DNA from: Wuchereria bancrofti
Taxonomy: Eukaryota; Nematoda; Chromadorea; Rhabditida; Onchocercidae
Direction: 5' to 3'
Length of the DNA: 41,378 nt
Assembly (NCBI GenBank): GCA_005281725.1
Contig: SSBO01000007.1
Span: forward strand, 6,403,388 to 6,444,765
Below are positions 1 through 29,219 of this stretch, piece by piece. Position 1 is the first letter of the stretch. Every line of letters starts with the position of its first letter. Both the position numbers and the translations under genes were made by a program. A model generated the notes under the pieces. That model had not been told where the DNA came from and made no database searches. It worked only from the letters and a program-made list of their open reading frames with translations.

Positions 1-578
1 TATTTATTGAAGAGAAGAACAAAACAAATATTTTTTTGTTATAACTTTTTTTTATTTGATAGGAATTTTTTTACGCGATATATCGGGGATTTATGCTGGG
101 ATACTTTAATCGTAACATTATTCACTTAATTTTTCAATTGTTTTTTTCTTTTCATTTTTTTTTTCTTACTCTTAGAACAATGAGTTTATGAAATGCTTTT
201 GAAATTTTTTTTTTTTCTTTAAATTTGCATGAAAAACCACTTAGCAAATTTTGTCGTATTTTTGTTTTCTTTTTTTATCCTCTTCAAATCACTTCTTTTT
301 TTATTATTTTTGCGTCAAATGCATTGAAAAATTTTTTTAAAGTGCGAAAACTAAAAAAAAAGATTCAAAAAATTTGGTTAGAAAAAGTGAAAAAAAAAAA
401 TGTAATATTAGTGAAATATTTAATGCAAAAATATTTGGTGTAAAATTTAAAAGCAAAAAAGAAGGAAACAAATTTTGTCCTAAATTTAAATTTAAACTTT
501 AAGTTTTTTCTTGAAACAATTAAGTTTTCCAGTAGCAAAATTTCCATTTATAATTATTGATGTGAAAATATTTTTAAT

Positions 579-897
579 TTAATAAATGAAAATGACCAAT
601 TTTGTAATATTTGTATAATTTACATACAATAATTAGGAAAAGATAATTAATATTAATTTTAGATAATTAATAAAGATAATTAATGTTAATTTTTTTTGAA
701 TAAAACGCTTGATTTGCTTGCAAAATTGAAAACATTTNTTAATAAATGAAAATGACCAATTTTGTAATATTTGTATAATTTACATACAATAATTAGGAAA
801 AGATAATTAATATTAATTTTAGATAATTAATAAAGATAATTAATGTTAATTTTTTTTGAATAAAACGCTTGATTTGCTTGCAAAATTGAAAACATTT
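579..897. repeat. 159-base direct duplication across an N
   Basis: Positions 579-737 and 739-897 appear identical and are separated only by the N at 738. The pattern fits two overlapping contigs joined without merging. Confidence 0.92.
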
Positions 898-3048
898 ATT
901 TATTGTTTAAATTTTCATAATATTTTTTATGTTATGCAATTTTATAAACATTTGTACTTAAGTGTTTTATCAGATTTTTGTTAACTATTTGAATTTTACA
1001 GATAAAAAAAGTAGAAGTAAAAAATGAAATAACATATCAGAAATGAAAGAGCGATTGGAAATTGAGAACTTGTTCATATAATTAATCGAAATACAAAATA
1101 ATTAGCAACAAAAGTATGAAAGCAAAAACTAAAAAGAAAAAATTACTTCTTCTTTAATCATTATATTACATTTTAATTTCAGTGATTTTATTCCAAAAAA
1201 TTTTTTTCATTTACAATTTGTTCATTTCATTTCAATTTTCTTTTTTCTATTATGCAGTATGAAATGTTTAAATTTATCGAGAATTTCCGGTTTAAAATTT
1301 TTTGCTAAAAAAGTTTTAAACATATAAATTAAATAAATTAACAATTTGCTAATAACGAATTAAAAAATCCTGAAATCAAATATTTCTTTCATATTTTCCT
1401 ATCATATTTTTTAAAAAAATTATTTTTTTAAATTTTGTTATTTGCTAAATTGTTATGAAATTATTTTTTTTCAATTAAATTATTAAATTACATACAACAA
1501 ATTATTTCAATTAAATTAGGCAATGTTAAAAATCATTTCTTCCAGTTTGTTTTAAATTTCAGTAATTAGAAATATAAGTTAAAATTAATGCTAAATTTTT
1601 GCAGTTCAAAAATAAATGAGAAAAAGCTAGGAATATTTTATAAAAAAAAATTAGAAAATAATTCAAAAAATTTCCTCGTTTTTTTCATGAAATTTAAAGA
1701 TTTTGGATTAAAAAGGAACTAAAAATTTTTTCGAATTAAAAAGAATTTAAAACAGTTTGGTGAACATTGCAAACAATTTCTTATTATTTCTGAAAGAAAA
1801 AGGAAAAAAAACCAAGAAAAGTAGCAAAAAAAAATTATTTATTTACAAATTGGAAAACATTTTTTAAAAAAATCGAAATTATATAAATTCATTTTTTGAA
1901 TTTTTGTTTATTTTAGGTCAAAATTTGCTTCTTTCTCTCTTAGATCATTTATATCACCAAATAAATTTGACTAAAATTCTTCAGTTGCTAATTATTTTTG
2001 TTTGTTTGTTTTTTTGAATTTATGTTGTGATGGCAAAAAAGATGTGAATTTTGCTCAATGGTAAACTAATTGATTCATTATTCATTTTTTTTTTTATTTT
2101 TTTGAAATATTATTTTGTTATAAAAGTTGGCGCAGAAAAAAATTTTTAAAATAATTTTTTTTTTTGCTCAAATGTTCTGCTTTATACATTTATTACCTAA
2201 TTTTATAGGTCTAAGTGAAATATAAATTGAATTTTTGCATTGCATATTCCGTTGATTTCAGAAATTTTCACTTATTTCAACAGTGTTCGTTAAAAAAAAA
2301 AGGAAAAAAATTTCCGAATTTTTAAATTAATTTTAAACTAAACAATTGTTTACAGATATTTTAGTAAATGATGAGCATTTCGAGAGTAAAAATTTATTTG
2401 TTTTAATTTGTTTCAAAATTTAACTCTTTAATTTTCTTAAAAAAGAAAACCAAATTTTTCTCTTATTTTTCTTCTAGAAAAAAACGGAAAATTTTTCTGT
2501 CTTATTGGAGAATCTTTCGTCTTTTTTTTTTTGCTTAAGCACAAATTTCGAAATTTTATTTTTATGTTTATGTTTGTTTCTTATCATTCTAAGACATTCT
2601 AAGAAAAAATGAAATTTCTATTTAGTTCGTTAGCTAAAACGAAGTTGAACCAAAAAAAAAAAAATCAAACAAAGCTTTCTACCAATCAGAACAAAATGCT
2701 ATTCTTAAAATTGAAAAGCAAAAAAAAATGCTAATTTAAGTTAAACATTTATCTCTTCTTTCGATATGCTCAAAAAATGAAGAAAAAAATCCTTTTTTGT
2801 TAATTTCATCAAAACTTCATTTCAAGCTCTACTAATTAATAATTAATTAATAATAGAAATAATAATAAATGATAATAGCAACAACAACAACGATACTTGC
2901 AATATTATAATTTTAATAAAAGGAAAATGAAATTTTCCAAAAATTAAAATATTTGATCAATACCGCGATACTTTATTATCTGTTGAAAGAAAAGCAGAAA
3001 ATAAAAATTACTAAATGAAATCAATCAATATTGCCATACTTAAACATC

Positions 3049-3080
3049 ACAACAACAACAACGACAATAACAACAGCAGC

Positions 3081-3113
<33 letters not shown>

Positions 3114-3283
3114 AACAACAACAATAGCAACAATGATAACAACAGCAGCAATATTAACAATAACAACAACAAAATTGAATTTAAACAACAACAATAACAA
3201 CAACAAAATTAAATTTAAACAACAACAATGACAATAATAATAGCAACAACGACAACAACAGCAACAGTAGCAACAACAACAAA
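3049..3283. repeat. CAA/AAC trinucleotide microsatellite
   Basis: About 235 bases of imperfect AAC repeats with AAT, AGC and GAT variants. It opens false poly-Asn and poly-Thr frames on the plus strand. It sits just beyond the 3' end of the C2 gene. Confidence 0.9.
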
Positions 3284-3337
3284 ATTAAATTTAAAAATTA
3301 AAAATAAATTTTTTTTTTAAAAAAACGAAGAAAAAAA

Positions 3338-21911
<18,574 letters not shown>

Positions 21912-22252
21912 TTTTTCTTTCTTTCTTCCTTCCTCACTTCACTTCCTCTTTCTTTTTTTTCTTCTGTTTTCGTTCCTTTTAATTTAAAAAAAAAAAAATA
22001 ATAGCAATAATTTTTATACATTTAATAAATAAATAAAAACTAAATTAAATAAGTAATCGCAAAGTTAAAAGAAAAAAAAAAACCCCCAAAAAAGGTAATA
22101 AAATAAAATAGTTAAAAAGAGAAATAAGAAAAATAAAATCCTCCACAAAATATTCAACTATTAACAAACTGCCAACGAGTTAGCTCTGTTGCTTACATTA
22201 CTACTTTTAAGGCCATTAAAAATGCTTTCTCTCTCCCTCTCTCTCTTTTTTT

Positions 22253-22390
22253 TTTCTATCCAATCTTCTCCACCTCCTCCCTCCCACTCCTCCTACTCCT
22301 CCTCCTCCTCCTCCTACTATTATTACTACTAAAAATTCTTACTCTTACTTAAACTTTTACTTCTACTCCTCCTCCTCCTCTTCCTCTCTT
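22253..22390. repeat. CTC/CTCCT pyrimidine microsatellite
   Basis: Two clusters of tcc/ctcctc units (about 22265-22318 and 22362-22388) in a pyrimidine-rich stretch upstream of the C2 gene; purine-rich on the C2 gene's sense strand. Confidence 0.8.
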
Positions 22391-22659
22391 TATTCTTTCA
22401 CCATACTTATTTGTTATGGCTATGGCCAAACCCCTTTTTATGAGACAAATATCAAACATCTGTTTTATTCCTTTAATTAATTTCTTTTTTTTTTTTTACT
22501 CTATCATTTAGTATCATTAATTTAGCATGTTATATTATTGCTAAAAAAATTTTAATTCTCCTATGCTAATTATTTCCGTTGTGTAATTAATGATATTATT
22601 GCTGTTCTTATTTGTTTGTTTGTTTTTCAGTTTATTGGCTTGTATATTTATTGCTCCTA

Positions 22660-22682
22660 TTGTTGTTGTTGTTGTTGTTGTC
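22660..22682. repeat. GTT microsatellite
   Basis: About seven and a half TTG/GTT units. Confidence 0.85.
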
Positions 22683-23371
22683 ATCAATACTTTGTTCTTG
22701 CTATTATTAATCTAACATTTCCTGTGTATTTCTTATTTTTTCAATTTTTCAATGCTTGTCGTCATTATTGTTATTCTAGTTGATATTTATCATTTATTAT
22801 TACTATTATCAATATTATTGTGATTATTATTATTAATGTTCTTTTTTTTATGTTACCATTTGTAATCTTTTCAAGAATCACATTGTAAAACAAATAGGAA
22901 AAATTTAGAATTATTTGATTTTATCTAATAAAAACAACAATAACGAATTATTGTTTACACTATAAATGTTTGAATTGTTAGTTTGTAATAATTTTCATTC
23001 TTTTATTCATTAATTAAGCTAAGTGAGTCATAAGAAGTGGAATTTTAAGGAAGTAAAATATAAGAAATAATGATAATTGATTGGATGAATCTATGAATGT
23101 AACAATATTTTAAATAAAATTTCATCAACAGAAATTATTAATATGTTTGATTTTTACTTATTTTATTAGAATTGTTTTTTTTTTTCAAGAAAAATTACGT
23201 TTGAATATTAAATTATTTGAATTATTAGTATTGTATATATGTATATATGAATGTGTATATTTGAATAAATATTAAATTCAGAAATATTTAAACGAAACAA
23301 ATTTACTCACTTAATTGATCGAATTGAATAAATGAAACGATTAAATGATGCAATTCAGACGACAATATTTT

Positions 23372-23717
23372 CTATTTAATGATAGATATGATAATATTTT
23401 CTATTTAATGATAGATATGATAATATTTTCTATTTAATGATAGATATGATAATATTTTCTATTTAATGATAGATATGATAATATTTTTTATTTAATGATA
23501 GGTATGATAATATTTTCTATTTAATGATAGATATGATAATATTTTCTATTTAATGATAGATATGATAATATTTTCTACTTAATGATAGATATGATAATAT
23601 TTTCTATTTAATGATAGATATGATAATATTTTTTATTTAATGATAGATATGATAATATTTTTTATTTAATGATAGGTATGATAATATTTTCTATTTAATG
23701 ATAGATATGATAATATA
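23372..23717. repeat. 29-bp satellite, 12 tandem units
   Basis: Exact 29-base period beginning ctatttaatgatagatat and continuing gataatatttt. Units start at 23372, 23401, 23430 and every 29 bases to 23691. Copies differ by one or two bases (ctattt/ttattt, gataga/gatagg). Each unit carries TGATAG and TGATAA. Confidence 0.95.
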
Positions 23718-24220
23718 TCATGAAATATATTATTATCATTGTATGTTTTCTTCATTTGAATAAAGTTGAATTTTGATAATTTTAATCACATATCATATAA
23801 AATGATTATAAAAGTAAGAACAATACAACAATTATCTGTTTTTTCCTTTTTCTTCTATTGATATGATCTGATAAAAAAGTATGTAAATGTTTACATGAAA
23901 AATAATCAATTTAAAATTGTTAAAATAACACAAAATTTATGCTTTGCTATTAATTAATTAATGAATCGCATTGATGAATCATCAACATGATATGTAGGCA
24001 ATTACCAATTGCATGAATTAATAAATCGATAAATGAAAAAATAATTAAAATAAATTGTCACATACATACATACACACATGCACTTTCCTATGGTTACAAG
24101 TCAAGTAATTAATAAATAATAATGAATAAATTAAAAAATGATAAATGAACTGATAAATGAATATAAATGAAATTACAACTTTTTCGTCCGATAAGATCCG
24201 GTTAGATTAATTTTAACCTG

Positions 24221-24407
24221 TTCTACCGGATAGCTACCGATCTAATCGAAATTGTATAGGAGAAAAGGGATGAATAAACACAACCAAAAATTTTTCTTTT
24301 TCATCAATTTATTTATATTTCATCGATATTCTTCAATCATATTAAATTTTTATTTTCATTACTTTTGTAATATTTGATTCTACCGAATTGTTACCGATCT
24401 AATTGAT
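24221..24407. repeat. Dispersed 30-base ACCG element, two copies
   Basis: Positions 24221-24250 (ttctaccggatagctaccga and onward) and 24378-24407 match at about 26 of 30 bases. Each contains two taccg half-sites. Next to the left copy, atccggttag (24196-24205) forms an inverted repeat with ctaccggat. Confidence 0.7.
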
Positions 24408-24571
24408 TATTATCAATAATAAATTATTAATTAAAGTTAAATTTAGCACTTTAATTGATTATTAATAAAAATGAAATTTAACACATTAATTTTATTGATT
24501 TTAAATGTTTAAATAAAAATGTCCAATTGCTATTTTTACAAAATTTTCGTATATTTGCATTGTAATTGTAA

Positions 24572-24718
24572 ATTACATCCCAGCATTCTATTATTGCAGC
24601 TCAACCGGATCTGTTCGATTATTTGCATCGTTGGTTTCAATTCATCAATCTCGAATATCTCAAACAATTGAAGCTAATTGCTCTGTTAATCATACAAATC
24701 ATTGAAGTCGATTTGTAA
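24572..24718 (+). other. Exon-like island, 49-codon open frame
   Basis: A less AT-rich island open from after a TAA at 24569 to a TAA at 24716. It reads ITSQHSIIAAQPDLFDYL, then HRWFQFINLEYLKQLKLIAL, then LIIQIIEVDL and stop. Possible acceptors are cccag at 24583 and ttgcag at 24599. Composition is protein-like (W, H, P, aromatic residues) and unlike neighbouring low-complexity frames, but no partner exon was found and I recognise no family. It may be a small or decayed exon, or chance. Confidence 0.22.
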
Positions 24719-25364
24719 ACAAGAAAAAAAAAAAGAAAAATTATTGTTTTGTATAATCATAAAAATTAATTAGCATTTTCTGATTAGTACATTTGTAAGC
24801 TTCTTTTTCCACCGTTATTTTTTCATAATTTTACTGATTCTTTTTTTTTTATGCATATCTTTTCAAATTTGTAAAAATCAACAATTAATTAGCATATGCA
24901 TTTGTTGCTAATTATGATTAGAACCGATAATGATTTCATTATTCGTTCAAATTATATGATCAATTTCAGAATATTTATTACAAATAGTTTCATTTTTTTC
25001 TTTTTGTGCGAATATTTCATGTAGTAAATTAAAATTTTCAAATTTTACTTAATTTATTGCTGTTCAGACTATTAATTAAGAACAAAACCGTATAAATTAA
25101 AATTTTGTTAATTACTGTTTGTACATAAGGAATATGTCAACTTTTGTCAGAAATTTAATGTGCAAGAAATTCTCCTTTTTCCTTTTCTCTTTTTTCTTGT
25201 CATTTAAACTATTGCTTAAATTTTAGAAGACTTTAGAGAAAAAATTAGCAAATATATGAATGAAAATTAGAAAGAAGAAAGAGAAAAAAGAAGCGATAAA
25301 AAGGTAGCAAAAATGAAAGAACGCAACGGAATATTTCTTCACTCCCTCAATTCCTCTTTGTCAT

Positions 25365-25870
25365 CGTTATTTTCTTATTATTATAATTGTAGTAACAATA
25401 ATTATTAATATTGTTAATATTACTATTATTATTATTTTTATTATTATTGTTACTATTATTATTTATTGTTATTGTTATTATTATCGTTAGTCATTATTAT
25501 TATTATTATTATTGATTGTTATTATTTTCAATTACTATTCTTATCAATTATTATCTGTTAATATTATCATATTGTTATAAAGTGTTATTACCATCAATAT
25601 TATTTTCAATTACTATTACTACTGTCAATTGTAGTCATTATCGGTTGTTATTATCACTTATTATTAACAACTATTATTTTTATCAATTATTATTATTACT
25701 ACTACTATTAATTATTATTACCATTATTGCTTATTATTATTTATTATTATCATTATTATTAGTTACTACTATTTTTACTATTATCGATTATTGCTGATGA
25801 TATTATTATTATTTTTACTTTTGTTCGTTGTATTATTATTATTAATAATAATATTAATAAAGCTATTACT
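25365..25870. repeat. ATT-rich imperfect microsatellite
   Basis: About 500 bases of imperfect ATT/TTA units with ACT, ATC and GTT variants. The open frames through it are low complexity. Confidence 0.85.
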
Positions 25871-25899
25871 GTTGTTGTTGTTGTTGTTGTTGTTGTTGT
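25871..25899. repeat. GTT microsatellite
   Basis: Nine perfect GTT units ending gtc. Confidence 0.9.
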
Positions 25900-26080
25900 C
25901 AGTGCTAATGGAAATGTGTATCGGATGACTGCGAAAGAGTGCGAACAGAATGAGAAGAAACTATTTCCGGTGCTTTTTACATTTTCTGAAGGAATTTTCC
26001 AGTAGGAAAATAATCTTCGAGAAATGCTACTGCTGTTTATATTACTCACATTATAGTGGATGATATGTGTGTGTACAAAA

Positions 26081-26141
26081 ACATAAACACATACAGACAC
26101 AGACACAAACACACACACACACAGACACAGACAGACAGACA
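26081..26141. repeat. CA/GACA microsatellite
   Basis: Mixed acaca, cagacaca and gacagaca units; a false Thr/Gln frame and a Cys/Val frame run through it. Confidence 0.88.
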
Positions 26142-26269
26142 TATGTTTTACATATGAATGAATCAAAAATGATTGGAGGAGGATTAAAACAAAGGTATAT
26201 TTTTAAGAGGATGAAAGGGAAAGAGAGGGAGAGAGAGGATAGAAGAGTAAAAAAAGGGGAAGAATGAAA

Positions 26270-26296
26270 ATGAATGAATGAATGAATGAATGAATG
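26270..26296. repeat. GAAT microsatellite
   Basis: Six to seven perfect TGAA units following a purine-rich (gagaga) stretch. Confidence 0.88.
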
Positions 26297-26799
26297 GTTG
26301 ATTGGATAATTTTAATTTTGTTAAATATAATCTATAACAATGATTAGGAATGAATGAATAGAAAAAAAAAAGAAGGAATTAATGAAAAGGAAAAAAACAT
26401 TGAAAATTTCATCTGATGAATTTTTTTGTTTTTCTCATTCTTTTCTCGTTATTTAGCTATTGTATTTATTTTTAAATTCTGACTCATTCAAATTTTTCAG
26501 TAGGATAAACTTTTTTTAAAAAAAAAAAAATAAGAATTGATATCAAAAACTGTTGAATTTTGAAAAAAAAAAGGGAAGATTGCATAAATATATATTTATA
26601 CGTACAGATATACACTCATAAATATAAATATAATTAAATTAATTAATTTAAAAAAAATTAATAACAGGAAATTATTGATGATCGGAGTTGATTAAAATAA
26701 GTAAAAGATAAATTATTTGCAATGAATAAAATATTGAGCATGCTTAAATTTTGCTTTTTGCTATTACCAAAGTTTTTCGTAGAGAAATTTAACAAAAAC

Positions 26800-26930
26800 A
26801 AAGAAATACAAAGAGAGAGAGAGAGAAAGAGTGATTGAGTGAGGGAAAAGAAAATGAACGAGAACGAAAGAAAGAAATCAAAGGTGGAAGAGAGAGAAAA
26901 GAAAAGAAAAGTTTTATTTTCTTAATCCAA
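26800..26930. repeat. Long polypurine tract
   Basis: About 130 bases nearly all A or G, including eight GA units at 26813-26826. The complementary asymmetry (pyrimidine-rich) follows at 27120-27240. Confidence 0.75.
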
Positions 26931-27520
26931 TCAAAATTAAAAAAAAATTAAAATTTATAACTGTGTATGTATGTATATATGCTATTGTCTACTTGTATGT
27001 TAAAATAATTTTGCTAAAAATTTTCAAATAATTAAAATAGTCTCACAAAAAAAAAAACACAAAGATATATTATAAAAAGAAATAATCCTAAAATTTTAAG
27101 AACTCAAGCTCAAGTTCTTTTTTCACTCTCTCTCTCCCTATCACTTCTTCTTTCTCTTATTATGTTTTATTTATTTTTTCATTTTAATATATATCTTTTC
27201 ACCTCCCACATTTTCTTTTTCTTCTTCTTCTTCCTCCTCTTTTAACTGATTTCAATCATATGGATGGGTACACACAGATATATATATATATCGACATTCA
27301 ACATATCATCAACATTTTCCATCATCATCATAAAGTAAAGCTAATCAAGCTAGTAGCTCTGATTTTGTTGATCTATACGATTTGTAAATTGTAGGATGAA
27401 ATATGTTTATAGGAATAAAACGAAGCACACAAATATGTTAGTCTCAAGAATGAACTGAGAAACAGGAATTATCAGGTAAATGAGTTAAAGAGAGGTTAGG
27501 TTACATTTAGATTAGACTAG

Positions 27521-27548
27521 ACAGATAGATAGATTAAACTAGATAGAT

Positions 27549-27616
<68 letters not shown>

Positions 27617-27706
27617 AGCTTCAATGTGACATACTCCCTCTTCGCTGATTCTTCCAATTTCNATTTAGATTAGACTAGACAGATAGATAGATTAAACTAG
27701 ATAGAT

Positions 27707-27800
<94 letters not shown>
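27521..27800. repeat. GATA tetranucleotide array, present twice around an N
   Basis: The first copy (flank from 27504) has about 16 GATA units up to 27615. After the N at 27662 the same flank (atttagattagactagacag) restarts and carries about 23 units to 27800. The differing number fits a length-polymorphic microsatellite on two contigs. Confidence 0.92.
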
Positions 27801-29090
27801 TAGATAAGGATTGATAATGATCGAAAGATGATATGAGGAATAGAAGAAAATGAGAATGAATAAAGAGAGAGGGAGGGAGAGAGAGAGAGAGATATCATTA
27901 TTAAGTAAAGAGTTAAAATGAAGACGAAGTGAAGAAGAAATTGAAAGTTTTACATTGATGAATGGTTTGAAAAATTTTTACACATTGCTTTAACCACTTA
28001 AACTCTTTCATATTTTCATTATCAATACTATATCTTCTCATCAAATTTATTTTCCTCCTTCTTCTCCTTCTTCACTTCATCCTCTTCCTCAGTTCATCTA
28101 TTATTTTGACTTGCAATGCTTTTCCACCTTTTTCATTTCATCAGTTTAACTACAATTTTGCTATTGTTTTGTTTGTTAGTTGAATAAAAGTGATTTTAGT
28201 TTAGTATTTTAGCAATTGTATTTGCTTTATGTTTTTAAATTTTTTCATTAAATGTTGCTTTTTTTTTTATCTGTTTATTAAAATATAATAAATTGAAATA
28301 TAATAGTAATATGTTTAGTGAAATATGATTTTTTGAAATATTGCAATATTTTAATCATTTGTATATGTATTATTTATGTGTATTTTTTATTACAATTTTT
28401 TTTTTCACGTTTACGTCTTCTACGTTGCTTTTCTTTTATTTCTTTTTTATTTAATTTTTTTTTTCGCTCTTTTTTGCAAAAAGAAATTGGAAACAAAAAA
28501 AAGTTTTTTTGTATAATTTACTAAAAGTGAAAAGAAAGAGGAAAAAGAAAAAGCTTCTATTACACAATTTAACTCTAACTAATTAACTCATCAAATTGCT
28601 TCTTTTTTTTCTCTCTCTCTCTCTTCATTCGATCTTCTTTTTCTTCTTATCATTTTTCTTCTACCTTTTCCTCATTATCATATCTCTTTGAAATTTGTTC
28701 CGGTTGCTTTCTTCCTCCCTTTCTTTCTTTTTTTTTTTTTTGTAAGAATTATAAACGGTAGTAACTCTTTTCTACTTATTGTTACTTTAACAAGAATATT
28801 ACTAAATGTTTTAAGCTATTCCTAAAATTTTATCATAACACACATACACATTCATTTCAATTTCTATTTAGGTCTTTTCTGCAATTCCCAATAAATGTTT
28901 CTACTTTTTGAATTATTAAAATATTCTAAATTTTCCCATCAAATTGATCATTTCCATAGAGAAAATTTCACTCTGTTTTTCGTCTTTTTTTTTCTCTCTC
29001 CTTTAAATGAATTTAAATGATAATTAGCTTAACAATAATTAAAGGGAAAATTAATAAGTGAGACGAAATAGAAAGGAAGAAACGGAAACG

Positions 29091-29219
29091 ATGTCCGGTT
29101 CATTGTATCGAAGTCCTTCAGCTGCGCTTTACAAAAGTCCATCAATGAGTGCTTTTGGTTTACCGGCGGCATTCGGTAGTATGTCGGTTGCCGATTTGGG
29201 AAGTTTAACTCGCTTGGAG
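29091..29219 (+). CDS. unc-15: Paramyosin exon 1
   Basis: This exon codes for residues 1-43, starting [13 protein letters not shown] and ending SLTRLE. It carries the whole non-helical head (SPS motifs at residues 8-10 and 16-18) and the beginning of the rod. The ATG follows an A-rich context (AAACG before ATG). The donor is GAG then gtaaat, phase 0. No clear TTTCAG trans-splice acceptor lies within about 100 bases upstream, so the 5' UTR end is not resolved. Confidence 0.96.

Larger units (their letters stand above)
1..3337. other. AT-rich region beyond the C2 gene, no firm gene
   Basis: Homopolymer-rich sequence without a convincing coding region. It contains a 159-base duplication across the N at 738, the CAA array at 3049-3283, and one short exon-like island near 62-112. 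A minus-strand AATAAA (complement of 2972-2977) could be a poly(A) signal for the C2 gene, about 360 bases past its stop; this is weak because such hexamers are common in DNA of this composition. Confidence 0.6.
21912..29090. promoter_or_regulatory. Intergenic region between two divergent genes
   Basis: These 7.2 kb separate the start codons of the C2 gene (leftward) and paramyosin (rightward) and should hold both promoters. They are rich in microsatellites and purine or pyrimidine tracts. The pyrimidine tract at 28591-28740, about 350 bases before the paramyosin ATG, resembles the T-blocks described at nematode promoters. No certain TATA box or spliced-leader acceptor was identified. Confidence 0.5.

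Noticed and set aside
225..547. Overlapping 72- and 60-codon frames on opposite strands
   Set aside because: Phe/Lys/Ile low-complexity frames of the kind expected in A/T homopolymer-rich DNA; no splice or domain support.
3015..3231. Poly-Asn, poly-Thr and poly-Val frames
   Set aside because: Three frames through the CAA microsatellite; no non-repetitive content.
25516..26267. Frames of 93, 135 and 66 codons
   Set aside because: They run through ATT, GTT, CA and GA microsatellites. The middle part of the 135-codon frame (25910-26060) is less repetitive, but no splice structure or family was found.
27692..27898. Frame with repeated SIYL
   Set aside because: Translation of the GATA array and a GA run.
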